Part shown: positions 23,402 to 32,142 of the stretch, piece by piece | How the letters are laid out: every line of letters begins with the position of its first letter | Numbering within the stretch: position 1 is the stretch's first letter | Origin: Nitrospirota bacterium | GTDB lineage: Bacteria; Nitrospirota; Thermodesulfovibrionia; Thermodesulfovibrionales; Dissulfurispiraceae | DNA: 64,000 nt | NCBI GenBank assembly: GCA_040752355.1 | Contig: JBFMHE010000004.1 | Coordinates: 1 to 64,000, forward strand | Direction of reading: 5' to 3' | Program-made: the position numbers and the translations under genes | The notes under the pieces: generated by a model | What the model saw: the letters and a program-made list of their open reading frames with translations, nothing else | What the model was told of the DNA's origin: nothing | The model's database searches: none

Positions 23402-24850
23402 ATGGCCAGCTATGATTTCGATATCGGCATTCTGGGAGGAGGGTCCGGCGGATTGACCGTGGCTGCCGGAGCGGCCCAGCTCGGCGCAAAAACCCTCCTC
23501 ATCGATAAGGAAGGCAAGCTCGGCGGCGACTGTCTCCATTTCGGATGCGTCCCGAGCAAGACGCTCATCATGACCTCCCGCGTCAGGCATCTGATGCAGC
23601 AGGCGGGGCGTTTCGGCCTTCCGGCGGTCGAGCTGCCGCCGGTCGACTTCGGAGAGGTGGCGAAGAGAATTCAACACGTCATAGGCATCATTCAAAGGCA
23701 TGATTCCGAGGAGCGATTCTGCAAGCTGGGCGCCAAAGTCGAGTTCGGAGAACCGACCTTCGTCGATGAGCATTCCGTACGCCTGAACGGCAAGACCTGC
23801 TCGGCGAAGAACTGGGTCATCGCGACGGGCTCCTCGCCCTCGGTTCCTCCCATAAAAGGACTGGACGCAACCCCATTCATCACCAACAGGCAGATATTCT
23901 CCCTGGAGCGTCTCCCGAAATCGATGATCATCTTCGGCGGCGGTCCCATCGGCACCGAGATGGCGCAGGCCTTTACCCGCCTCGGGACAAAGGTTACCGT
24001 GATCCAGCGGCCCGACCAGATTCTTCACAAGGAAGATAAGGATATGGCGGATATGGTGATGAATGTTCTAAGCAGCGAGGGGGTCACCTTCTACCTGAAG
24101 GCCTCGATCGAGAGCACCCGGGATCTGGGCAGCGAGCGGGAGGTCGTCATCACGACCGCCGAAGGCGCTGCAGTTACGCTCAGGGCCGAGACCATCCTCG
24201 TCGCGATAGGGAGAGACGCCAATGTGGAAGGCCTGGGGCTGAAAGACATCGGCATGGATTTCGATAAGAAAGGAATCAAGGTCGACGACCGGATGAGGAC
24301 GAGCCACAAGCACATGTATGCGATCGGCGACGTCAACGGGAAATACCTCTTCACCCACGCAGCCGGGTACGAGGGCAGCATTGTGGTGAGCAACGCCGTC
24401 TTCCATCTCCCCCGGAAGGCCGATTTCACGTATCTCCCGTGGTGCACCTACACGGACCCCGAACTGGCGAGCATCGGGATGAACGAGGGGATGGCAAGAA
24501 AGGCCGGCATCGGCTACTCGGTCTGGACCGAAGAGTTCAGGATGAACGACCGGAGCCTTGCCGAGGGCGAAGAGGCGGGGAGGATCAAGATGCTCCTCGA
24601 CGAAAAGGAAAAGCCGATAGGCGTCCAGATATTCGGCCCTCATGCGGGAGAGCTGGTCAGCGAATGGGTCGCGGTCATGAACGGCAAGGTGAAGTTTTCG
24701 ACCCTCGCCTCGGCGATCCACCCCTACCCGACTCTCGGCGAGATCAACAAGAGGGTTGCGGGGAACTTCCTTTCGACGAAGATATTCTCGGATACGGTGA
24801 AAAAAGGGCTTGCGTTCCTCTTCAACCTGAGAGGGAGGGCGTGCGGATAG
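23402..24850 (+). CDS. Mercuric-reductase-like FAD/NAD(P) disulfide oxidoreductase
   Basis: A 482-residue class I pyridine nucleotide-disulfide oxidoreductase. It shows the FAD site GILGGGSGGLTVAAG, the redox-active pair GGDCLHFGCVPSKT, the NAD(P) site IFGGGPIGTEMAQAF, the second FAD motif MYAIGDVNG and the C-terminal dimer segment SAIHPYPTLGEIN. It lacks the N-terminal HMA and C-terminal CC of true MerA, so mercury reduction is unproven. AAGGAGG sits just upstream of the ATG at 23402. It is divergent from the ArsS-ArsM fusion and TVP38 gene, a neighbourhood in which this family is often seen. Confidence 0.88.
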   Translation: MASYDFDIGILGGGSGGLTVAAGAAQLGAKTLLIDKEGKLGGDCLHFGCVPSKTLIMTSRVRHLMQQAGRFGLPAVELPPVDFGEVAKRIQHVIGIIQRHDSEERFCKLGAKVEFGEPTFVDEHSVRLNGKTCSAKNWVIATGSSPSVPPIKGLDATPFITNRQIFSLERLPKSMIIFGGGPIGTEMAQAFTRLGTKVTVIQRPDQILHKEDKDMADMVMNVLSSEGVTFYLKASIESTRDLGSEREVVITTAEGAAVTLRAETILVAIGRDANVEGLGLKDIGMDFDKKGIKVDDRMRTSHKHMYAIGDVNGKYLFTHAAGYEGSIVVSNAVFHLPRKADFTYLPWCTYTDPELASIGMNEGMARKAGIGYSVWTEEFRMNDRSLAEGEEAGRIKMLLDEKEKPIGVQIFGPHAGELVSEWVAVMNGKVKFSTLASAIHPYPTLGEINKRVAGNFLSTKIFSDTVKKGLAFLFNLRGRACG

Positions 24851-24886
24851 CGTGAGGAGACAAGCTCACGGAGTACACAGCGTTCA

Positions 24887-26719
24887 TCATAGCAGCTCCC
24901 TCACTTTCCTGATGATGGCTTCCTTCGATATCTCCTCGTAATCGAGGAGCTCCTGCGGCTTCCCGCTCTTCGGAACTTTCCGCACCGCCAGCGAATGGAC
25001 AGGGACAGCATACCCGGACAGCGCGCTCCTGACCGCCTCGCCGATGCCGCCTTCTTCGACGTGATCCTCTACGGTTATAATCCTCTTTGTCGCTTCGGCA
25101 GCCTCGCGGAGCGCGGCCCGGTCGATCGGCTTGACGCTGTAGAGGTCGATCACCCGGATGGGGATGCCTTCTTTCTCCAATGCGTCGCAGGCACTGAGCG
25201 CCTCGTGGAGCGTGATGCCTGCTGCAACCACGGTTACGGCATCGCGATCGCTCTTCCGGAGCACTTTGCTCCCGCCGATGGGAAACGCCTCGTCGTTGCC
25301 GTAAATGATAGGAGTCTCCTTCCTGGTGGTCCGCAGGTAGACGATGCCTCTGTGCCGGGCAGCCTCCTCGACCAGCCGCTCCGTCGCCACCGCGTCCGAA
25401 GGATACAGCACCACGCTGTCCAGGAGCGTCCTGAACATGGCGATGTCCTCGAGCCCCATCTGCGAAGGGCCGTCCTCTCCGATCGATACCCCTGCATGGG
25501 AGCCGGCGAACTTGATGTTCGCTTCCGAGTACCGGCTCATCCTGATCTGGTCGAAGGCGCGGGTAAAGAAGGCGGCAAACGTAGAGACAAAGGGTATCGT
25601 TCCTCTGCGCGAGAGCCCGAGCGCTGTGCCGACCATATTCTGCTCGGCAATATACATCTCGAAAAAGCGCTCCGGATAGCGCTCCCCGAACAGCTCGGCA
25701 TAGGTGGAGTTGCTCACCTCCGCATCCAGGACCGCCATTCGGGGGAACTGCGGGAATATCCGTACCAGCGCGTTCCCGTAGGCCTTCCTGGTCGCCACAG
25801 CAGCACCGGCGGGATAGGAGACCTCGGCTGCCTTAACCGGATTTCTTTCTTCGGGTCTTATAGCCTCCGGCTTTGCAATGACTCCGCGGACCGCCGTCTC
25901 GACCGCTCCGAGATCCTCCAGCGCCGCTTTCAGTTTGTCGTTCTTCACGGCAGTGCCATGGAGCCCGTTTATGTTTTCGAGGAACGAAACGCCCTTTCCC
26001 TTGACGGTCTTTGCGATGATCATCGTCGGCCTGTCGGTCGCCTGCACTGCCTTCTCATAGGCTGCGAGGACTTCCGGGAAGGAGTGCCCGTCGATAACCG
26101 CCGTATGCCAGCCGAAGGCGGCAACGCGCTGCCGATAGGCGGAGAGGTCGTGTCCGTACATCGTCTCGCCGCGCTGTCCGAGCCGGTTCACGTCGATGAT
26201 GCCGATGAGATTGTTCAACCCGTAGCGGGCTGCAAGCTGTATCGCTTCCCACTGCGATCCCTCGGCCATCTCGCTGTCTCCCAGGAGCACGTACGTCCTG
26301 TACGGCAGCTTGTCGATACAGCGGGCATTGAGCGCCATCCCGAAGCCGATGGAGAGCCCCTGCCCCAGCGAGCCCGTTGCCGCCTCGGCATAGGGGAAAG
26401 CGGGAGTAGGATGCCCTTCGAGAGGGCTGCCGAACTTTCTCATGGTCATCAACTCCTGCTCGGTCACCTCTCCCGCTGCCGCCCAGAGCGCGTAGAGGAG
26501 AGGAGAAGCATGGCCTTTGGAGAAGATGAGACGGTCGTTATTGGGATGGGAGGGGTTGCCGGCATCGAAGCGAAAGGTCCCGCCGAAAAGGAGGCCGGTC
26601 ATCAGCTCGACCGCCGAGAGCGACGACGTCGGATGCCCTGATCCGGCCGCCGTAGTGGAGACAAGAATATAGGAGCGGATCAATCGAGCGAGCTTTTCCA
26701 GTTTCTCTTCATCGCTCAT
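24887..26719 (-). CDS. tkt: Transketolase
   Basis: A 610-residue thiamine-diphosphate enzyme of the non-oxidative pentose phosphate pathway. Domain one has SGHPTSSLSAVELM, SKGHASPLLYALW and GSLGQGLSIGFGMAL, and the ThDP motif begins LGDSEMAEGSQWEA. Domain two has the catalytic glutamate region AEQNMVGTALG and GEDGPSQMGLEDI. The C-terminal domain carries VEDHVEEGGIGEAV. The length is that of the shorter, eukaryote/archaeal-like transketolases rather than the 660-residue E. coli type. It stands alone, convergent with the flavoprotein gene. Confidence 0.92.
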   Translation of the reverse strand: MSDEEKLEKLARLIRSYILVSTTAAGSGHPTSSLSAVELMTGLLFGGTFRFDAGNPSHPNNDRLIFSKGHASPLLYALWAAAGEVTEQELMTMRKFGSPLEGHPTPAFPYAEAATGSLGQGLSIGFGMALNARCIDKLPYRTYVLLGDSEMAEGSQWEAIQLAARYGLNNLIGIIDVNRLGQRGETMYGHDLSAYRQRVAAFGWHTAVIDGHSFPEVLAAYEKAVQATDRPTMIIAKTVKGKGVSFLENINGLHGTAVKNDKLKAALEDLGAVETAVRGVIAKPEAIRPEERNPVKAAEVSYPAGAAVATRKAYGNALVRIFPQFPRMAVLDAEVSNSTYAELFGERYPERFFEMYIAEQNMVGTALGLSRRGTIPFVSTFAAFFTRAFDQIRMSRYSEANIKFAGSHAGVSIGEDGPSQMGLEDIAMFRTLLDSVVLYPSDAVATERLVEEAARHRGIVYLRTTRKETPIIYGNDEAFPIGGSKVLRKSDRDAVTVVAAGITLHEALSACDALEKEGIPIRVIDLYSVKPIDRAALREAAEATKRIITVEDHVEEGGIGEAVRSALSGYAVPVHSLAVRKVPKSGKPQELLDYEEISKEAIIRKVRELL

Positions 26720-26961
26720 GGCGCAGGCTTCTCCCGGTGCGTTCGTTAGCCGCCGCTGAAGGGCATACTCCAGTTTATCACTTTCTGAACGAATAGTCGC
26801 CGGCGCCGACCCCGGCCATATCCATCCTCGGACCTCGGAGACTTCTGCACCGCTGCCTCATGTTGGAAGCCGCCGCGTTCGCTTCCATTCCCCTGGCGGT
26901 ACGGTACGACTTAATGTACCCGTCCCTTTATTTCGCGTCCCTTTATTTCGTCCCATCGTGG

Positions 26962-27960
26962 CTATCGGCGTGGCCTGCGTGGTTCATCGCCATCCTTTTG
27001 CCCGGACAGGCGAGCATACTGCGCGATAGCCCCGGCTATGCCGCGGGGACGGGGGACCGGACCTTTTCCCGCGGGCCATCCCTCCCGCTGCTGCGACCGG
27101 TCCCCATCGGTCTCTTCGGTCTGATCGTGAAAGAGTATCTGCTGCGTCGGGAACGGCAGGTCGACCCCGTTTTCTTTCAGCTTGACTCGTATTGCGGCGA
27201 GAACCTTGTCGCGCGCATCGAGGGCATCGGCATGGCGCGGCGGCGTTATCCACCACCGGGCACGGATCATGAGGCTCGATGGCCCAAAGTCCATAACGAG
27301 CGCATCGGGCTCCGGCATCTTCAGGGGTCCCTCCGTCTCCCGTATCGCATCGAGAATGAGCCGCTTTGCCGTTTCGATGTTGTCGCTGTACCCGATGCCG
27401 ATGTCGTACTCGAGCCGGCGATTCTCGAACGCAGTGTTGACGGTGACCTTCTGTGTGAAGAGCACAGCGTTCGGAATGACAATACGGCGGCCGTCGTAGG
27501 TCCTGATGAACGTCGCCCTCGTCTGGATATCGTCGACGGTTCCTTCATAGGTATCCACCACGATCTGGTCGCCGATGTAAAAGGGGCGTGTTATGAGGAG
27601 CAGCACCCCGGCGAGAAAATTCTGCAGAATATCCCGGAAGGCGAAGCCTATGGCGATGCTCCCGATGCCGAGCAGCTCGACGATATCGCCCGGCCTGAAG
27701 GTCGGCAGAGCGACGGAGAGCGCGACGAGCGTGCCGACGAGGACAATTCCCCCCTGGGCCAGTCGCCCGATCACCAGTCCCGCGGCATGCACGTGTCCGC
27801 GCCGTTCGGCGGCGCGCCGGGCCAGCATTCTGACCGCCTTGGCAGCAGCGTAAAAGATGAGAAAGACGAAGAGGGCTACGAAAATGCCCGGCAGCGCCCG
27901 CATAAAGCCGTCGGCCAGACCGTCGAGACGTTTCAATGCAGGCGACAGATCAAAGGGCAC
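26962..27960 (-). CDS. MscS-family mechanosensitive channel
   Basis: A 332-residue inner-membrane channel. N-terminal helices are followed by the pore-lining TM3 (LLGIGSIAIGFAFRDILQ), the beta domain (DQIVVDTYEGTVDDI, RIVIPNAVLFT) and the alpha/beta cage ending in PTQQILFHD. It opens under membrane tension to release solutes. The start is GTG with GGAGC upstream. A basic, proline-rich tail of about 45 residues extends beyond the family core. Confidence 0.88.
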   Translation of the reverse strand: MPFDLSPALKRLDGLADGFMRALPGIFVALFVFLIFYAAAKAVRMLARRAAERRGHVHAAGLVIGRLAQGGIVLVGTLVALSVALPTFRPGDIVELLGIGSIAIGFAFRDILQNFLAGVLLLITRPFYIGDQIVVDTYEGTVDDIQTRATFIRTYDGRRIVIPNAVLFTQKVTVNTAFENRRLEYDIGIGYSDNIETAKRLILDAIRETEGPLKMPEPDALVMDFGPSSLMIRARWWITPPRHADALDARDKVLAAIRVKLKENGVDLPFPTQQILFHDQTEETDGDRSQQREGWPAGKGPVPRPRGIAGAIAQYARLSGQKDGDEPRRPRR

Positions 27961-28300
27961 GGGCGCTCCTCATCGGCGCAGGGGCCGGATGAGCCTGGCG
28001 GACCGCGTCAGACTCATAACTGAGCTCGATGCACAGGGGGAAATGGTATGATCGGTCCTCCACACCCAGTCCAGAACGGTTCCGATAGCAGCGGTGGCTT
28101 TACCTATGGTTACTGCATACCGCCCGTTCACGCAATCTGTAGCCGGCATCCTCCGCTGTGTGTACCCGCCTTTGCTCACGGGATACTCCTCTTATTTACT
28201 TTGTACCAGGGATTCTTTGTAGGATCAAGTGCCGTTGCCTGTACAAGTCTGGATACGCCTGTTTTTTCTTGACTGCATGTAGATCTACTGGTAAGTGATA
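27961..28300. other. Intergenic stretch with repeat copy 1
   Basis: This gap of about 340 bases between the mscS start and the UPF0175 remnant holds the first copy of a 116-bp direct repeat (28121-28236). On the minus strand a 69-codon frame (27970-28179) begins with GTG behind AGAGGAG inside the repeat, but its sequence looks non-coding after the repeat boundary. I see no other gene. Confidence 0.5.
28121..28236. repeat. 116-bp direct repeat, copy 1
   Basis: This segment recurs at 31054-31169 without gaps and with a single mismatch near its start (T versus C at position 8). On the minus strand it contains AGAGGAG, a GTG start and about 20 codons of a short frame (SKGGYTQRRMPATDCV), so it looks like the 5-prime end of a lost gene or an element terminus. 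The two copies bracket the UPF0175 remnant and ftsH. Confidence 0.9.
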
Positions 28301-28301
28301 A

Positions 28302-28598
28302 GTAGGGAGACCGGCCCGAGGAAAAGGTGCATGCGACCTGCCAGATGTCATCAAGAACAGTTCAGAAGTCCTGGACTTGCTGTCAACAACGTACCAGCAA
28401 AGCGCCGACATAATAAAAGAGGCCGCTATCCTCGAATTATACCGTGAAGGAAAGCTGTCGAGCGGCAAGGCAGCAGAAATACTCGGCATGGAGAGATTTG
28501 AATTCATACGGTACGCCGGAATGAAAGGTATACCGTACATAAGGATAACTCCTGAAGAGCTGGAAGAAGAAGCAGGGCTTTTAAATAAGCCGGAATGA
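28302..28598 (+). CDS. UPF0175 family protein (antitoxin-like), 5-prime end uncertain
   Basis: The frame encodes LPDVIKNSSEVLDLL, then an UPF0175 core: IIKEAAILELYREGKLSSG, KAAEILGMERFEFIRYAG, KGIPYI. Family members are small DNA-binding proteins paired with PIN-like DUF3368 toxins. There is no ATG in frame: the open frame begins after a stop at 28299 and the first usual start is a TTG at 28377, inside the conserved region. The gene may therefore be 5-prime truncated by the repeat to its left. It overlaps the DUF3368 remnant as ATGA. Confidence 0.6.
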   Translation, partial: VGRPARGKGACDLPDVIKNSSEVLDLLSTTYQQSADIIKEAAILELYREGKLSSGKAAEILGMERFEFIRYAGMKGIPYIRITPEELEEEAGLLNKPE

Positions 28599-28817
28599 TC
28601 GCGGTCTCCAACACAAGCCCCTTAATACTCCTCGACAAGATCGACCGCCTTTGGATTCTCGGGAAACTCTTCGGAAAAGTTCATATCCCGCCGGCAGTCG
28701 ATGCGGAAAGAGCTCATTTCTGAACTTGCTCCGCTATGGGAAAATCTTAAGAGGCACAGATTCTATATTACCGATGAGATTTTGAAAAAGGCCCTGAGCC
28801 TTGCGGGTGAGGCGTGA
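28595..28817 (+). pseudogene. Deleted DUF3368 PIN-like toxin remnant
   Basis: The first 42 codons (MIAVSNTSPLILLDKIDRL, then LGKLFGKVHIPPAV) match the start of DUF3368 PIN-domain proteins, then a stop occurs. In another frame, bases up to 28817 encode APLWENLKRHRFYITDEIL and KKALSLAGEA, the usual C-terminus. About 90 central codons are missing, so an internal deletion inactivated the toxin while the antitoxin-like gene remained. Confidence 0.75.
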
Positions 28818-28929
28818 AAATAGTGGGGTCTTACAGTACAACACTATTCAAAATGCGTTATTGCACGACCTGCCCCGTAGCTTCCCTAGTTTCTGCTGCT
28901 TACGCAAACCTCTAAAGTCAATAATTAAG

Positions 28930-28973
28930 TCTGACCCTCTTGGCTATTGGCTCTGACCCTCTTGGCTATTGGC
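28930..28973. repeat. 22-bp tandem duplication at the end of ftsH
   Basis: The unit starting TCTGACCCTCTTGG occurs twice in a row (28930-28951 and 28952-28973). The ftsH stop codon at 28966-28968 lies in the second copy. It may be a replication slippage product or a scar of insertion. Confidence 0.8.
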
Positions 28974-30840
28974 TCCCCTCTCTGGCCTCCGCTATGATAC
29001 GCTCTATGGCATGCCCGTCCACGATCTCCTCTCTCATGAGCGTTGCTGCAAGGGTTTCGAGGATGTCCCTGTTGCCTGCGAGTATCTCTTCGGCCTTTGC
29101 TTCGGCGTCGACGAGCAGCCGGTGTATTTCCTGGTCCAGGAGCCACGCCGTCTGCTCGCTGTGCTGTTTGGGCCGGGCGAGCCCCCGGCCGAGAAAGAGG
29201 TCATCCTCACCCCGGGCGAGGACTTCGGGGCCTACCTGGTCGCCCATCCCCCATTGGGCCACCATCTTTTCGGCGAGGGCGGTCGCTTCCTTCAGATCGC
29301 TGTGGGCCCCGCTGCTCGTTTCGTTGAAGATGATTCTCTCGGCGACCCGCCCGGCGAGCGCCACGCTCAGCTTGTTCATGAGATACGTCTTGGGATAGTA
29401 ATGCCTGTCCTCCTTGGGCAGGAGCTGCGTCACCCCCATGGACATTCCCCTGGGGATGATGCTGACCTTGTGGACGGGGTCCGTATGGGGGAGCATACGG
29501 GCGGCGAGGGCATGCCCGGACTCGTGATACGCAGTGATCCTCTTCTCCAGCTCGCTGATGGGTTCTCCTCGAACAGCCCCCATCAGCACGATATCCCTCG
29601 CCTCCTCGAAATCGGTCATGGCTATCTTGTCCCGGTTGTTCCTTATTGCGATAAGGGCTGCTTCATTCGCGAGATTTTCGAGGTCTGCCCCGGTCATCCC
29701 GGGGGTCCCGCGGGCGATAGCCTCGAGATCGACATGGGGCGCCAGCGTCTTCCCCTTCACATGGACCTCGAGAATCGCCCTCCGCTCCTGCAAGCCGGGC
29801 CTGTCGATCATGATGTGCTTGTCGAACCTGCCGGGCCTGAGGAGCGCCGGGTCGAGGACATCGGGCCTGTTGGTCGCGGCCATGACGATGACCTCCTCAT
29901 GGGGCTCGAAGCCGTCCATCTCGCTCAGGAGCTGGTTCAGCGTCTGCTCCCGCTCCCCGTGCCCTCCGCTGATACCCGCCTCCCGTGCACGGCCGACCGC
30001 ATCGATCTCGTCGATGAAAATGATGCTCGGCTGGCTCTCCTTTGCCGCCTTGAACATGCTCCGCACCCGCGAGGCGCCGACCCCCACGAATATCTCGACG
30101 AACTCGGATGCGCTCACGCTGTAGAAAGGGACCCCTGCTTCACCTGCCACCGCGCGCGCCAGGAGCGTCTTCCCCGTGCCGGGGTACCCTGCCAGGAGCA
30201 CCCCTTTGGGGATCTTGGCGCCGAACTCCCGGTATTTTTCGGGGTTCTTCAAAAACTCTACAATCTCCCTGAGCTCCTGTTTTACATTCTCCATCCCCGC
30301 CACATCGCTGAAGGTAGTGCCGGGCTTTTTCTCATCATACAGTTTTGCCTTGCTTTCGCCCATTCTAAAGCGCCCGTCCATCCCCTGCGCTTGCCGTGCG
30401 CGCCTCGCAACAAAAAGCAGCATCCCGGCTATGATGAGGAAAGGCAGGAGGGTCATGAAGAACTGGCCTGCTGCACTGCTCTTCTGCTGAGGCAGGACGT
30501 TGACAGCTACCCGCTTTTCCTCGAGCCTCGCAAAGAGCGCCTCATTGTGAAAGGGCAGGTGTACCAGGAAGCTCTTGACCGGCACGGTCCGCCCCTCCAG
30601 GGGAGAGGTGCCCGGCTGGGGCGGTATCCGCAGCAGTGTCTCTTCCTTCAGCTCGCCGGTCAGCGTGAGCCCCTCGACAGTCACGGACGCGATGTTGTCC
30701 GCATTCAGCTGCTCGGTAAACTGGCTGTAGCCCAGAGGGTAGAAGACGGTATGCTGCTCATGAACGTTCGCGGATACGGACCGACACAAGGAGAGGAGCA
30801 TGATCAGGGCGAGGATGAACCGGCTTGCGCAGATCGTCAC
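28966..30840 (-). CDS. ftsH: Divergent FtsH AAA+ metalloprotease
   Basis: A 624-residue membrane-anchored ATP-dependent protease. An N-terminal signal/transmembrane segment, a periplasmic domain of about 100 residues and a second helix (MTLLPFLIIAGMLLFVARR) precede the AAA+ domain with DVAGMENVKQELREIV, Walker A AGYPGTGKT, Walker B IIFIDEIDAVGR and the arginine-finger region. The zinc site is HESGH. The Walker A has Tyr where FtsH almost always has Pro (GPPGTGKT). Its place between two 116-bp repeats in a mobile-element region suggests an accessory paralogue, not the housekeeping copy. Confidence 0.9.
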   Translation of the reverse strand: MTICASRFILALIMLLSLCRSVSANVHEQHTVFYPLGYSQFTEQLNADNIASVTVEGLTLTGELKEETLLRIPPQPGTSPLEGRTVPVKSFLVHLPFHNEALFARLEEKRVAVNVLPQQKSSAAGQFFMTLLPFLIIAGMLLFVARRARQAQGMDGRFRMGESKAKLYDEKKPGTTFSDVAGMENVKQELREIVEFLKNPEKYREFGAKIPKGVLLAGYPGTGKTLLARAVAGEAGVPFYSVSASEFVEIFVGVGASRVRSMFKAAKESQPSIIFIDEIDAVGRAREAGISGGHGEREQTLNQLLSEMDGFEPHEEVIVMAATNRPDVLDPALLRPGRFDKHIMIDRPGLQERRAILEVHVKGKTLAPHVDLEAIARGTPGMTGADLENLANEAALIAIRNNRDKIAMTDFEEARDIVLMGAVRGEPISELEKRITAYHESGHALAARMLPHTDPVHKVSIIPRGMSMGVTQLLPKEDRHYYPKTYLMNKLSVALAGRVAERIIFNETSSGAHSDLKEATALAEKMVAQWGMGDQVGPEVLARGEDDLFLGRGLARPKQHSEQTAWLLDQEIHRLLVDAEAKAEEILAGNRDILETLAATLMREEIVDGHAIERIIAEAREGSQ

Positions 30841-31053
30841 CTTGGACCGACCTCGTCGCCCTCTGCAAAGACGGTGAATCCGGAAAGGCGCTTCACGCTC
30901 CTCAGGGCTCCTCTCTTTTGTTCACTCGATACTTGTGAGGCTGACATGATCTCCTCCTGTCGAACAGCGGGCGGGCCGTTACCTGGACAACGAGGGGCGT
31001 ATGCCGGAAAGGCCATGGGCTAAAGGGTTCATCAGGGAGCAGCTCGACGATAT
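30841..31053. other. Intergenic region upstream of ftsH
   Basis: No complete gene. The plus strand keeps an open frame (EQRAGRYLDNEGRMPERP, then WAKGFIREQLDDIARPRNL) ending at a TAG inside repeat copy 2; this could be a gene fragment. The bases 31037-31059 are identical to 27670-27692 inside mscS. The ftsH promoter must lie here but I cannot pick it out with confidence. Confidence 0.4.
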
Positions 31054-31169
31054 CGCCCGTCCACGCAATCTGTAGCCGGCATCCTCCGCTGTGTGTACCC
31101 GCCTTTGCTCACGGGATACTCCTCTTATTTACTTTGTACCAGGGATTCTTTGTAGGATCAAGTGCCGTT
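31054..31169. repeat. 116-bp direct repeat, copy 2
   Basis: Second copy of the segment at 28121-28236, identical except for one base. It is directly followed at 31170 by the left end of an IS21-like remnant. The distance between copies is 2933 bp. Confidence 0.9.
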
Positions 31170-31546
31170 TGTAAATCGGCGTCCAAAATTGACCCACCTC
31201 AGCGGATACTGCATGCTCTCTGCAATGAACGACAGAGAGGAGCACATGAAAGGAGATGCTGATAGTGGAAACCATCCGTAAGATTCGTGTCGCATACCAG
31301 AGGGACCGAAAGACCATACGGCAGATAGCCCGTGAGTTCACCCTGTCCCGCAACACCGTAAAGAAGGTGCTCCGGGGCAATGCCACCGAGTTCACCTATG
31401 ACCGTAAGACACAACCGAACTGTGATATCATTGAGACCGGAAACGATAGCTGGAGAATCAAGACGAGAAACGCAAAGAAAAACGACCGCTAGGGGTGGGT
31501 CAAAATTGGACGCCGATGGTGGGTCAAGATTCGATGCCGATTAACA
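31170..31546 (+). mobile_element. Non-autonomous IS21-like element remnant
   Basis: The 377-bp unit begins TGTAAATCGGCGTCC and ends with the inverted form of TGTTAATCGGCATCG, giving imperfect terminal inverted repeats with 5-prime-TG...CA-3-prime ends. Inner copies of TTGACCCACC repeat at both ends, as in IS21 family termini. Only the first part of istA remains and istB is absent, so it could move only if a full element supplied the transposase. No clear target duplication is visible. Confidence 0.65.
31256..31492 (+). pseudogene. Truncated IS21 transposase IstA (N-terminal part)
   Basis: A 78-codon frame. Residues 1-50 hold the helix-turn-helix of IstA (IRQIAREFTLSRNTVKKVLRG), which binds the element ends. 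The rest of the usual 350-500 residue protein, including the DDE catalytic core, is missing. It sits inside the inverted-repeat unit 31170-31546. Confidence 0.7.
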
Positions 31547-31597
31547 ATCGCCCCCCGATTCTCAGGCCCGCTCCTTATTCATTTCAAAGAAAGCTGA

Positions 31598-31840
31598 CTA
31601 AGCTTTACCTTTGCATTCCTTCAGGTATTCGAAATACTGCTCTCTCGACATCCCAGCTGTTCTCATGTTGGATTTGATGAGTTCAGGATCGATACTGCTA
31701 TAGGTGGGAATTACTACAGGCCTGAGCACGCCATCTTTAACATAGGCGCGATGAGAACCATCCTGTCTACTGAATGTAAAGCCAGCCTTTTGAAAAATGC
31801 ATTCGAGAACTTTCCAGTGAACCGGCGTTAGGCGTGGCAT
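31598..31840 (-). CDS. hicA: HicA family toxin
   Basis: An 80-residue mRNA-interferase-type toxin of the HicA family. It shows VLECIFQKAGFTFSRQDGSH followed by RAYVKDG, with the catalytic His in the GSH segment, and a longer C-terminal tail than classic 60-residue HicA. ATG at 31840 overlaps the hicB end by 13 bases, so translation is coupled. The cassette follows the IS21-like remnant. Confidence 0.8.
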   Translation of the reverse strand: MPRLTPVHWKVLECIFQKAGFTFSRQDGSHRAYVKDGVLRPVVIPTYSSIDPELIKSNMRTAGMSREQYFEYLKECKGKA

Positions 31841-32142
31841 GCTACAGCGCAACCACCTGAAACATTGAAGGGGATAGGTATTGAGACGTAATTTTGATCT
31901 TTCGGGGCATGAACTGTCTTCTTAACCAGCTTAAAGCCGCACTCTTTCAAGACTGCATCCAATGTCCCTCTCTCCAAGCAGGACACAAGGAACAACCTCA
32001 ATGCTTCCGCCAGATTTCTCTTTGCCTCAGCTTCAGTATTGCCTTGTGAATATACATCAAGTACTGGACAGGAAGAAATATACACGTTTGCTTTTTTCTT
32101 TATCTTGACCGGCACTTTTACGATGAACTCTGCGATGGGCAT
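31828..32142 (-). CDS. hicB: HicB family antitoxin
   Basis: A 104-residue protein with the partial RNase H-like HicB fold: an N-terminal strand pair, then YISSCPVLDVYSQGNTEAEA and KRNLAEALRLFLVSC. It neutralises HicA. No clear C-terminal DNA-binding domain is visible, so autoregulation is uncertain. It precedes hicA, the reverse of the classical hicAB order but common in this subfamily. Confidence 0.8.
   Translation of the reverse strand: MPIAEFIVKVPVKIKKKANVYISSCPVLDVYSQGNTEAEAKRNLAEALRLFLVSCLERGTLDAVLKECGFKLVKKTVHAPKDQNYVSIPIPFNVSGGCAVACHA

Noticed and set aside
27970-28179. 69-codon minus-strand frame starting in repeat copy 1
   Set aside because: It has a good ribosome site, but the sequence beyond the repeat looks non-coding and copy 2 of the repeat leads to a different, very short frame.
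28969-31023. 684-codon open frame on the plus strand opposite ftsH
   Set aside because: It mirrors ftsH codon by codon, lacks family motifs and has biased composition; ftsH on the minus strand is unmistakable.
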